Positions 1 to 5,438 of a DNA stretch of 6,923 nucleotides are shown here, one piece after another. This DNA comes from Prevotella sp. CAG:924 (GTDB lineage Bacteria > Bacteroidota > Bacteroidia > Bacteroidales > Bacteroidaceae). Position numbers and translations under genes: made by a program. The stretch is from assembly GCA_000431975.1 (NCBI GenBank), contig HF988535.1, positions 1,818 through 8,740 of the forward strand. The letters run 5' to 3'. The notes under the pieces are model-generated. The model ran no database searches and had not been told where the DNA came from. It saw only the letters and a program-made list of their open reading frames with translations. How positions within the stretch are numbered: position 1 is the first letter of the stretch; the number at the start of each line of letters is the position of its first letter.

Positions 1-132
1 GGAAATATTCAAAGTCAGTACTGGAAATATTTGAAGTCAGTAGTGGAAATATGACAAGTCAGTACTGGAAATATTCGAAGTCAGTACTGGTAATATTTCG
101 AGTAAGCAATGGTGGCTTTTCGAAGCAAGGTT
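1..132. repeat. 22-bp tandem direct repeat array, right-hand end
   Basis: Six head-to-tail 22-bp units start at 1, 23, 45, 67, 89 and 111. Units 1-4 share a GGAAATAT head and an AAGTCAGTA core, usually ending in CT, and differ mainly at the 3-4 bases between head and core. Unit 5 is diverged, and unit 6 keeps only the GG start and a TTTTCGAAG-like centre. This is the usual decay at the edge of a tandem array. There are no spacers, so it is not CRISPR, and 22 is not a multiple of 3, so it is unlikely to encode a protein repeat. The first unit begins at base 1, so the array probably extends out of the window. The unit length is within the range of plasmid iterons, but nothing else here supports an origin. 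Confidence 0.9.
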
Positions 133-175
133 GGGCGACTGTTATCAGATGATGATACCATATAAAAACATAGTT

Positions 176-460
176 ATGAGAGAAACGAATATCGACATCC
201 GTGGCGGCCACTCACAGGTGAATCCCGCCGCCACACAGGCTATCCAGAACAACTATTACGGATCACCGATTCCCATCCAGGATACCGATACCCCCCGCAC
301 GATGGTGGTGCCGGCCAACCGCTACACCCCGATCATCGTGCAAGGCTATCCCGCCCGTAAGTACGACAACCGCATCATCGTCGTCGCCGCACCCCTGCAA
401 GCGGTCAGCCTGCATGAAGGAAGATGCGGTGAGAGACGGGCAGACCCGACCCGGATATGA
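176..460 (+). CDS. small hypothetical protein with N-terminal Gly/Asn/Gln-rich segment
   Basis: I do not recognise this gene. The ATG at 176 gives 94 residues. ATGs at 149 and 152 and a TTG at 131 are in-frame alternatives, but the TTG lies inside the last repeat unit. From the ATG to about position 410 nearly every codon ends in C or G, as in the certain genes nearby, which supports real coding. The N-terminus reads NIDIRGGHSQVNPAATQAIQ followed by NNYYG, a soluble polar segment. A Pro- and Val-rich stretch (RYTPIIVQGYPARKYDNR, then a short hydrophobic run) follows. No signal peptide or catalytic motif is visible. The last ~20 residues are Arg-rich with less typical codons, as expected if the frame shifts near 410. 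No promoter of the TAnnTTTG type was found upstream. Function unknown. Confidence 0.45.
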   Translation: MRETNIDIRGGHSQVNPAATQAIQNNYYGSPIPIQDTDTPRTMVVPANRYTPIIVQGYPARKYDNRIIVVAAPLQAVSLHEGRCGERRADPTRI

Positions 461-605
461 TCGGCAGGGTTCCACGGAGAGCCGGTTCATCACGGGCTTC
501 GCCTTTCATCCCCATCCCGCAGACACATTGACAATGCCTTCCTTTCCGGCAATCGCATTCGACATCGAAGAATTAGGCAGAATGCTTCTGAATGGAGACC
601 AATGA
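414..605 (+). pseudogene. possible frameshifted continuation of the 176-460 ORF
   Basis: This 63-residue frame lies in +1 relative to the upstream ORF and overlaps its last 47 bases. It has no ribosome-binding site and starts inside the other ORF. Its reading frame is open leftward beyond the ATG at 414, so a single indel near 395-415 would join the two into one longer protein. The C-terminal part (FPAIAFDIEELGRMLLNGDQ) looks like ordinary protein, but I cannot name a family. It could equally be a chance ORF in GC-rich DNA. I infer a decaying or frameshifted gene only weakly. Confidence 0.2.
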
Positions 606-618
606 CGACTTATATGCT

Positions 619-682
619 CTCATAAGGCAATTCTTAGGACGGGTCTTACGGCTCATATACCCAATCTTATTGCCTTCTTGAG
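619..682. repeat. imperfect nested inverted repeat
   Basis: AAGGCAAT (624-631) is the exact reverse complement of ATTGCCTT (669-676). Outer CTCA (619-622) pairs with TGAG (679-682), and inner GGGT (641-644) pairs with ACCC (659-662), leaving a loop of about 14 nt. Neither strand has a clear T-run directly after it. It could be RNA structure, a remnant of a small hairpin element, or part of a double terminator for the leftward genes. Role unknown. Confidence 0.5.
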
Positions 683-694
683 CCATAAACAAAT

Positions 695-735
695 GAAGAT
701 CGCTACATAGCCAGTTTGGCTATATAGCGATCTTC
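695..735 (-). terminator. hairpin terminator of the birA-thioredoxin transcript
   Basis: The arms 695-712 and 718-735 are complementary at 17 of 18 positions, and the one exception can form a G-U wobble on one strand. The loop is 5 nt (AGTTT on the plus strand). It lies about 57 nt past the stop of the leftward thioredoxin-like gene. On the minus strand it is followed by ATTTGTTTAT, a loose U-rich tract. On the plus strand the following bases (CGTTATGATG) contain no T-run. This makes a minus-strand intrinsic terminator the best reading. Confidence 0.75.
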
Positions 736-792
736 CGTTATGATGAGGGCTTTCTGCTACGCCCCCTGCAATGTGTCGTCTTGCCGTTCGGC

Positions 793-1809
793 TTATTTAC
801 CGAATGTCTCGTCGAGCAAGGTATAGAAAGAGGGATCTTCACCGACAACGGTCTTGACGATCTTGCCTTCCGGATCGAGGAGGATCTTCGTGGGGAATCC
901 CTGGATGCCGTAGTCGTTGAGCACCTTGGAGTCGCGTGGGTTGTACACGTGGAGCCAGGGCAGCTGATGCTTCTCTACGGCAGCCTTCCATTTCTCGGGC
1001 GTGTCGTTGCAGTCGATGCCGAGGATCTCGAACTTGCCCTTATACTTGTTGTAGTACTCCTTCATCTTGGGAATGCCGCGGATGCACCAGATGCACCACG
1101 AGCCCCAGAAGTCGAGCACTACGTATTTGCCTTTCAGGGAGGCGAGTGAGAGGTCCTTGCCGTTGATGTCCTTCAGCGTGAAGGCGGGAGCGACGACACC
1201 GGCGCCCTGCTTCTTTGCGGCGGCGAGGTCTTCCTCGTGCTGCTTCTGCAGGCCGGCCATCACGTTGTCGATGTATGCCTTCATGCGTCCGTTGCGCACC
1301 TCGGGCGTCAGTGCCTTCTCGATGTCCTGTGCGGCCTCATAGCCCAGGGAAGCCAGCATGGCTACGGGAGCCTCGCTCGTGGGATGCTTCTTGGCGTAGT
1401 TCACCACATAGTCGCGTGCATCCTCCAGCTTCTCCATCTTCTCCGTGGCACGGTCGATGGTGTCGAACTCCTTGTAGAATTGTGAGCCGGTGATGTAGAA
1501 GTGGGTGCCCTCTGCGCTGTAGACGGCTTTCTCACCGGGTACGCCGAGGAGGGTGAAGCGCACGCCGCGGTCGTTCGGTGTCTTGGGCTTGCCCATTACA
1601 TATACGGTCTGCACTTCCGACAATGGCATGTCAACGCTGAACTTGCCATCCTTGGCGGCCACGCCGAGAGGATTGCGGAAGGTGGCCCGGGTGATGACAT
1701 AGACCGAGTCGCCGATCATCTCGTTGCTGCCTTCGATGTGCAGCGTGTTCTGTGCAAAGGCGCCAAAGGTGGTGGCAGCCAGAGCCAGGGTAGTCAATAG
1801 TCTTTTCAT
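793..1809 (-). CDS. secreted TlpA-like thiol-disulfide oxidoreductase with N-terminal DUF4369-like region
   Basis: The protein has 338 residues. Residues 1-19 form a Sec signal peptide (basic MKR, hydrophobic core, cleavage after AFA), so it should act in the periplasm. Residues ~20-115 are beta-rich and resemble the DUF4369 domain that often precedes thioredoxin folds in Bacteroidetes. A helical linker (~120-200) follows. The thioredoxin/AhpC-TSA domain fills ~205-338. Its active site is FWGSWCIWC, with C239 and C242, and the cis-proline loop is GFPT (304-307). A third Cys (C267) follows in ILGIDC. Family members reduce or exchange disulfides of exported proteins; the substrate is not readable here. 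It lies 71 nt downstream of birA on the same strand. I see no TAnnTTTG promoter in that gap, so co-transcription with birA is likely. The ATG at 1809 directly precedes the signal peptide. Confidence 0.92.
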   Translation of the reverse strand: MKRLLTTLALAATTFGAFAQNTLHIEGSNEMIGDSVYVITRATFRNPLGVAAKDGKFSVDMPLSEVQTVYVMGKPKTPNDRGVRFTLLGVPGEKAVYSAEGTHFYITGSQFYKEFDTIDRATEKMEKLEDARDYVVNYAKKHPTSEAPVAMLASLGYEAAQDIEKALTPEVRNGRMKAYIDNVMAGLQKQHEEDLAAAKKQGAGVVAPAFTLKDINGKDLSLASLKGKYVVLDFWGSWCIWCIRGIPKMKEYYNKYKGKFEILGIDCNDTPEKWKAAVEKHQLPWLHVYNPRDSKVLNDYGIQGFPTKILLDPEGKIVKTVVGEDPSFYTLLDETFGK

Positions 1810-1880
1810 GTTCTTTTATGTTTTATGAGTTGTTGTCTGTTGATGGTCATGGGTCGTGGAAGGCTTCCGGGTGCTTTCGC

Positions 1881-2741
1881 TTACGCCCGGTCGTCTGTGG
1901 GTATGACGAACTCCACCTCCTTGAAGGCATAGATGCGCGTACATCCCTCATGGTCGCGGAGAACGAGGTGCCCGTTGTCTTCCACCTCCACGATGGCCGC
2001 CTCAAATTCGCCCTCGCTGTCACGGAAGGTGAAGAAGCCGTGGCGGCGATAGAGGAAGCTCATGTAGCGGCCGGCGATGGTGCCGTAGTCACCGTTGACG
2101 ATGCACTGGAGATATTCGTCGAAGCGTGTGACGATCTCGTGGAGCAGCGCCTCGCGGTCGGTCTCCTGTCCGAGGATCTGATAGAGTGATATGGGATTGG
2201 GCGCGTCGCTGCAGAAGGTCTGCTGGTTGACATTGACGCCCGTGCCGATGATGCAGTCGTAGATGTGTCCTCTATGGATCCTGTTCTCGATGAGCGTGCC
2301 ACAGACCTTCCGGTCGTGCCAGTAGATGTCGTTCGGCCATTTGATGCTGAAGCCTTCCGCCTTCTGGGAGAGCGTGTCGTAGAGGGCGAGGGCGTGTGCC
2401 TCGGAGATGATGAACTGCATCGGCAGGGGCAGCATCACGGGGTGGCAGAGGATGGAGAAGAGCAGGTTCTTGCCCCGCTCGCTTTCCCATTTGTTCGTTC
2501 CTTGCCCGCGTCCGGCCGTCTGGAAGTCGGTCCAGGCAACGGTCATACGCGGTTGCGCCTGTGCGCCCTGCTTGCGGTCTCCCAGTCCGTCGACCGTTTC
2601 CCCGTCGTTGCCGGGGAGGGTGCGGAGGTAGTCATTCGTGCTTACCGTCTCGTCGAGGTGGATATATTGAATGTCGGGAGTCTTGTTCTTCTTGAAGAGG
2701 GAAGGAATGATCCGTATGGTATCACTGATTGATTTTCGCAT
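1881..2741 (-). CDS. birA: biotin--[acetyl-CoA-carboxylase] ligase (BirA, catalytic domain only)
   Basis: This enzyme activates biotin with ATP to biotinyl-5'-AMP and transfers it to a lysine of biotin carrier proteins such as acetyl-CoA carboxylase BCCP, in the cytoplasm. Numbering from the ATG at 2741 (286 residues), the motifs are STND (34-37), the biotinyl-AMP loop QTAGRGQG (74-81) followed by WES, KWPND (134-138) with the biotin/ATP lysine, CGTLIE (147-152) and GTGVNVN (166-172). A small beta domain follows at the C-terminus. The DNA-binding helix-turn-helix of E. coli BirA is absent, so it should be a mono-functional ligase. A polar loop after STND (about residues 42-65, GNDGETVDG region) is longer than usual. 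An in-frame TTG at 2765 is rejected as start because it sits at the predicted transcription start. It is divergent from tadA. Confidence 0.94.
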   Translation of the reverse strand: MRKSISDTIRIIPSLFKKNKTPDIQYIHLDETVSTNDYLRTLPGNDGETVDGLGDRKQGAQAQPRMTVAWTDFQTAGRGQGTNKWESERGKNLLFSILCHPVMLPLPMQFIISEAHALALYDTLSQKAEGFSIKWPNDIYWHDRKVCGTLIENRIHRGHIYDCIIGTGVNVNQQTFCSDAPNPISLYQILGQETDREALLHEIVTRFDEYLQCIVNGDYGTIAGRYMSFLYRRHGFFTFRDSEGEFEAAIVEVEDNGHLVLRDHEGCTRIYAFKEVEFVIPTDDRA

Positions 2742-2769
2742 ATTGTATGGCTGATGGATTATCAATCGG

Positions 2770-2800
2770 CAAAAATAAGGATTTTATTTCTTATTTCAAA
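2770..2800 (-). promoter_or_regulatory. birA promoter (Bacteroidetes type)
   Basis: On the minus strand, TTTG (plus-strand 2797-2800) and TATTTTTG (2770-2777) are separated by exactly 19 nt. This matches the Bacteroidetes sigma-ABfr consensus TTTG-N19-21-TAnnTTTG at every fixed position. Transcription should begin around 2763-2766, giving a leader of about 22-25 nt to the ATG at 2741. Confidence 0.8.
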
Positions 2801-2818
2801 CGGTTTGTCGTATTTTTG
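2787..2818 (+). promoter_or_regulatory. tadA promoter (Bacteroidetes type)
   Basis: The -7 element TATTTTTG (2811-2818) matches TAnnTTTG exactly. The -33 region is TTTC (2787-2790), one mismatch from TTTG, with a 20-nt spacer. The transcript should start near 2825, leaving a ~35-40 nt A/T-rich leader before the ATG at 2863. The promoter overlaps the birA promoter by 14 bases on the opposite strand. Confidence 0.7.
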
Positions 2819-2862
2819 TAGTGTATTAGCATAAAAGGAACAACAATCATTTTTTTACGATC

Positions 2863-3318
2863 ATGCAGGAAGAAGAGACACAGCAGCAGCGCGACGAGCG
2901 CTTCATGCGCATGGCCTTGCGCGAGGCGGAGCGGGCACTGGACGAGGGAGAGGTGCCCATCGGTGCTGTCGTGGTGGCCGGCGACCGTATCATCAGCCGG
3001 GCACACAATCAGACAGAGGCCCTCAACGATGTCACGGCCCATGCGGAGATGCTTGCCATCACGGCGGCTGCCAATACGCTTGGCGGCAAGTATTTGCAGA
3101 AGTGTACCCTCTATGTCACGGTGGAGCCGTGTACGATGTGTGCGGGTGCCATCGGTTGGGCGCAGGTGGCCCGTATCGTTTATGGTGCGGGCGATGAGAA
3201 GCGGGGATACCATGCGTATGCGCCGCGGGCCTTCCATCCTAAGGCTACGGTGACGGCAGGCATCCTTGAGGAGGAGTGCCGCCAGCTCATGCTCAGCTTC
3301 TTCCGGGCAAAGAGATGA
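2863..3318 (+). CDS. tadA: tRNA-specific adenosine deaminase TadA
   Basis: TadA deaminates adenosine 34 to inosine in the tRNA-Arg(ACG) anticodon, which lets one tRNA read several CGN codons. The protein has 151 residues, the usual length for the family. The cytidine/deoxycytidylate deaminase zinc fold is clear: GEVPIGAVVV (29-38), the catalytic TAHAEM with zinc ligand H60 and proton-shuttle E62, and PCTMCAGAI with zinc ligands C90 and C93. The C-terminal helix ends in LSFFRAKR, typical of TadA. The start at 2863 follows the predicted promoter; AAAAGGAA lies too far upstream to act as a Shine-Dalgarno site. It is a single-gene unit, divergent from birA and convergent with the pseudouridine synthase. 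Guanine deaminase and other members of the fold are less likely given the full TadA motif set. Confidence 0.95.
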   Translation: MQEEETQQQRDERFMRMALREAERALDEGEVPIGAVVVAGDRIISRAHNQTEALNDVTAHAEMLAITAAANTLGGKYLQKCTLYVTVEPCTMCAGAIGWAQVARIVYGAGDEKRGYHAYAPRAFHPKATVTAGILEEECRQLMLSFFRAKR

Positions 3319-3344
3319 TCCCCTTCGCCTGTTAGGTGGGCAGG

Positions 3345-3390
3345 GCAGGCAAGGCCGGCCTTTTGTGGGGTGGTCGCCCTTATGCCACCC
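3345..3390. terminator. candidate convergent terminator region
   Basis: The 80-nt gap between the stops of tadA and the pseudouridine synthase holds two short inverted repeats. AAGGCCGGCCTT (3351-3362) is a perfect palindrome that runs into TTTG on the plus strand. GGGTGG (3368-3373) pairs with CCACCC (3385-3390) around an 11-nt loop, and on the minus strand it is followed by CCACAAAAGG. Neither is a textbook hairpin with a long U-tract, but the position between two converging genes fits shared termination. Confidence 0.4.
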
Positions 3391-3398
3391 TCCTGTCG

Positions 3399-5123
3399 TC
3401 AGAAAGGTACGGCGGTCGTGAAGGTCAGCTTCTCTCCGGTGGTAGGATGCCGGAAGGTGATCTCGGCGGCATGCAGGCAGAGGCGTCCCTCGTGCTGCGT
3501 GCCATAGAGCCGGTCGCCCTTGATCGGATTGTCGAGGCCTTCGCGGTGGGCGCAGTGCACGCGCAGCTGATGCGTGCGTCCGGTCTCCGGCCACAGCGAC
3601 ACGCGGTCGGTGCCGATCCTCTCGTAGCGGGTGACGGCTTCTTTGCCATGGGTGTAGTCGACCACCTGCCGTGGCCGGTCGTCCGGATCGGGACGGAGGG
3701 GCAGGCTGACGGTCCCTTTCTCCGTGTGGAGAGGACGCTCGAGCAGTGCCTCGTATCTTTTGTGAACCTCATGGCGCAGGAACTGGTCTTGCAGGTGATG
3801 GTAGGCACGCTCATGATGGGCCACGATCATCAGTCCGCTCGTGTCCATGTCGAGACGGTGGACGATGATGGGGCAGTCGTCGGGGATGCCGAGCCGCTGC
3901 CGCATGACGCTTTCCACGCTTTCCCGTCCGTTCTTTCCGGGCACGGAGAGCATGCCGGAGGGCTTGTTCACCACGCTGATGTCCGCATCCTCAAAGACGA
4001 TCTCCAGCGGGTGGCGGTCGTCGCTCTCCAGCGGGTTGGGCATCACGGGGATGCCTTGGAGCATCCACGAGAGGAGGGGCTTGCACTTGGCGTTGCAGGC
4101 GGGATAGCACTGTCCTTCGTGCCGTATCTCCTCTTTCGGGCTCGCGCCCCACCAGAACATGGCCATGCTGAGAGGACGGAGGCCCAGCCGGTAGGCAGCC
4201 TGCAGCAGCCGGGGCTCACAGCACTCTCCCGTGCCGGAGGGAGGAAGGAGGTCGGGATGGCCGTGCTCCTCACCGTATTCCCTGAATATCTCCAGGACGT
4301 TCTTGGCCTGTGCCGTACCGTCGTTGAGGCTGTTGCCATTGAGAAGTATTGTCTTTTCGTGCAGCCATAGCTGCAGCTCATCGCTCATCTGTTTCCTTTT
4401 CGCTTTCAGCTGGACTATTTCCCGGTCGATGGCTCTCAGCCGTTCTTCCGTTTCCGTGATGCGTGTGTTCCAGCGCGCCTTGATCCTCCTGAGCTCGGCT
4501 TTCTGGAATTGGCTCTCCCGTATGAGCCGGGCCCGCAGCCAGTCGCCCCCACATTCGTGCCGGCTGTCCTCGAGGCTCTGGCGCATGGCGTCGCGTCGCT
4601 GTTTCGAGGCACTCATCGTAGCGCGGTGGGCAGCCACGTGGCGGTCGCGTTCCTGTCTGAGACGGTCGATCTCGGCAGCCAGCCGTTGCCGCTCCTCACT
4701 CCCGGCGAGCGCCTTGATCCTCCGGCTGACGGCAACGATCTCTGCCTCGTGGGTCTTGAAGTAGCCGTCGGGCTGCAGATAGTCCATCACTGCCGGCACC
4801 CATCCGGGGCCGTCACTCTGTCCGCCGATCTGCCCGCTGAAGCCGGCAAGATAGCAGGGGTGGTGCCGGCCGTCATCAACGACAAGCACTCCGAACATCT
4901 TTCCTTGCCCGGCCTCTTGGCGGAACGTCTCGTCAAGCGGCTCCCAACCGTCGGCATGGCCACCCCGCAGCAGTGTCATGACCTCCTTCATGGCCAATGA
5001 GCACAAGGCGTCAGGCTCGTAGTAGAACGGGCAGTTGAGATGGTCCGGAAGAGCACCTTGCCAGGATAGGGGATGGAGGAGGGTGGCGGAATCGTAGGAG
5101 GGGTAAAGATCTTGATCTGTCAT
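3399..5123 (-). CDS. RluA-family RNA pseudouridine synthase with long N-terminal extension
   Basis: The protein has 574 residues. The catalytic domain occupies ~372-574: NKPSGMLSVPG (386-396), the RluA signature HRLDMDTSGLM (422-432) with catalytic Asp425, and the substrate-side motif GRTHQLRVH (515-523). It should isomerise uridines in rRNA or tRNA; the target site cannot be read from sequence. RluA itself is about 220 residues, so about 370 N-terminal residues are extra. Of these, ~1-135 are globular and unknown to me, ~140-260 are a highly charged predicted coiled coil, and ~280-360 are Cys-rich (C301, C302, C339, C343, C347) with FWWGASPKEEIRHEG. I recall similar long synthases from other Bacteroidetes and some Proteobacteria, so the architecture is probably conserved rather than a local fusion. 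No S4 domain is visible. The ATG at 5123 is the first in frame. Confidence 0.9.
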   Translation of the reverse strand: MTDQDLYPSYDSATLLHPLSWQGALPDHLNCPFYYEPDALCSLAMKEVMTLLRGGHADGWEPLDETFRQEAGQGKMFGVLVVDDGRHHPCYLAGFSGQIGGQSDGPGWVPAVMDYLQPDGYFKTHEAEIVAVSRRIKALAGSEERQRLAAEIDRLRQERDRHVAAHRATMSASKQRRDAMRQSLEDSRHECGGDWLRARLIRESQFQKAELRRIKARWNTRITETEERLRAIDREIVQLKAKRKQMSDELQLWLHEKTILLNGNSLNDGTAQAKNVLEIFREYGEEHGHPDLLPPSGTGECCEPRLLQAAYRLGLRPLSMAMFWWGASPKEEIRHEGQCYPACNAKCKPLLSWMLQGIPVMPNPLESDDRHPLEIVFEDADISVVNKPSGMLSVPGKNGRESVESVMRQRLGIPDDCPIIVHRLDMDTSGLMIVAHHERAYHHLQDQFLRHEVHKRYEALLERPLHTEKGTVSLPLRPDPDDRPRQVVDYTHGKEAVTRYERIGTDRVSLWPETGRTHQLRVHCAHREGLDNPIKGDRLYGTQHEGRLCLHAAEITFRHPTTGEKLTFTTAVPF

Positions 5124-5170
5124 GGCGGTATGTGTAAACGGATGAGAGGCAGCCGGAGGGATATGTGCCT

Positions 5171-5186
5171 GCCGGCTTCTGCCGGC
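5171..5186 (-). other. GC-rich hairpin in the pseudouridine synthase leader
   Basis: GCCGGC (5171-5176) and GCCGGC (5181-5186) are mutually complementary, with a 4-nt loop reading AGAA on the minus strand. It falls about 48 nt upstream of the start codon, within the predicted leader transcript. It is too far from the ATG to mask it directly. There is no U-tract, so termination is unlikely. Function unknown. Confidence 0.45.
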
Positions 5187-5211
5187 GGCCTCGGGGCCAC
5201 GCTGTTGGCTG

Positions 5212-5219
5212 CAAAAGTA
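5212..5219 (-). promoter_or_regulatory. possible -7 element for the pseudouridine synthase gene
   Basis: The minus strand reads TACTTTTG here, an exact TAnnTTTG match. No convincing TTTG lies 19-21 nt further upstream, so only half of the Bacteroidetes promoter is present. It would give a leader of about 80 nt before the ATG at 5123. Confidence 0.5.
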
Positions 5220-5260
5220 CGAAGAGTTTGACGATATCCCTTTTATGGGAAAGAAAAAAC

Positions 5261-5292
5261 TTTGAGGAAGTATGAAAAAAGTAGTACCTTTG
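5261..5292 (+). promoter_or_regulatory. promoter of the MFS transporter gene (Bacteroidetes type)
   Basis: TTTG (5261-5264) and TACCTTTG (5285-5292) are separated by 20 nt, a full match to TTTG-N19-21-TAnnTTTG. The region around the -33 is A-rich (GAAAAAAC before it, an A6 run in the spacer). Transcription should begin near 5297-5300. Confidence 0.8.
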
Positions 5293-5297
5293 TCCTG

Positions 5298-5438
5298 CCC
5301 TTAGTCCCGAAGGGTCATTGGAGGTCCGAAGGATTCCGCACCATTGCCGGTCAGTCCGTCCACCGTCTGTGTTGAAGGTCGGTCGGGCAGCGTCGAGGCA
5401 AGGTGACGGCAGGAAGCCCTCTTATTTAAATAAAACGT
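5298..5438 (+). other. long 5' leader of the MFS gene
   Basis: About 140 nt separate the predicted transcription start from the ATG at 5439, and no ATG occurs inside. Together with the divergent promoter DNA this makes a 315-bp gene-free gap. The leader is GC-rich up to about 5420, then becomes TTATTTAAATAAAACGT just before the start codon, an unstructured Bacteroidetes-style initiation region. Visible pairings are CCCTT (5298-5302) with AAGGG (5310-5314), and TGCCGGTCA with TGACGGCA about 50 nt later, with one bulge. CCGAAGG occurs twice near 5308 and 5326. It matches no riboswitch that I recognise. Confidence 0.5.

Larger units (their letters stand above)
461..792. other. ORF-poor stretch with two stem-loops
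   Basis: Apart from the doubtful frame at 414-605, no gene is supported here. The stretch holds an imperfect nested inverted repeat (619-682) and a near-perfect 18-bp hairpin (695-735), annotated separately. Base composition is less GC-rich than in the flanking genes after about 600. No tRNA-like fold, no TAnnTTTG promoter and no insertion-sequence end was recognised. Confidence 0.6.

Noticed and set aside
1..132. CRISPR array
   Set aside because: The 22-bp units abut with no spacer, and no cas gene is present.
1..132. Plasmid iteron origin
   Set aside because: The unit length fits, but there is no Rep gene or AT-rich melting region, and the neighbours are chromosomal housekeeping genes.
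695..735. Insertion-sequence or MITE end
   Set aside because: A single short-loop hairpin with no target-site duplication, placed where a terminator is expected.
1858..1890. Terminator between birA and the thioredoxin-like gene
   Set aside because: CCGGG/CCCGG (1867-1871, 1886-1890) is only a 5-bp stem. It overlaps the birA stop and has no U-tract.
2791..3594. 267-codon minus-strand frame opposite tadA
   Set aside because: It spans tadA, whose zinc-site motifs are unmistakable, crosses the convergent gap into the next gene and is Arg/His-rich like a shadow frame.
3336..4370. 344-codon plus-strand open frame antisense to the pseudouridine synthase gene
   Set aside because: The opposite strand has full RluA catalytic motifs. 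The antisense frame has no recognisable domain and is a by-product of GC-rich codon bias.
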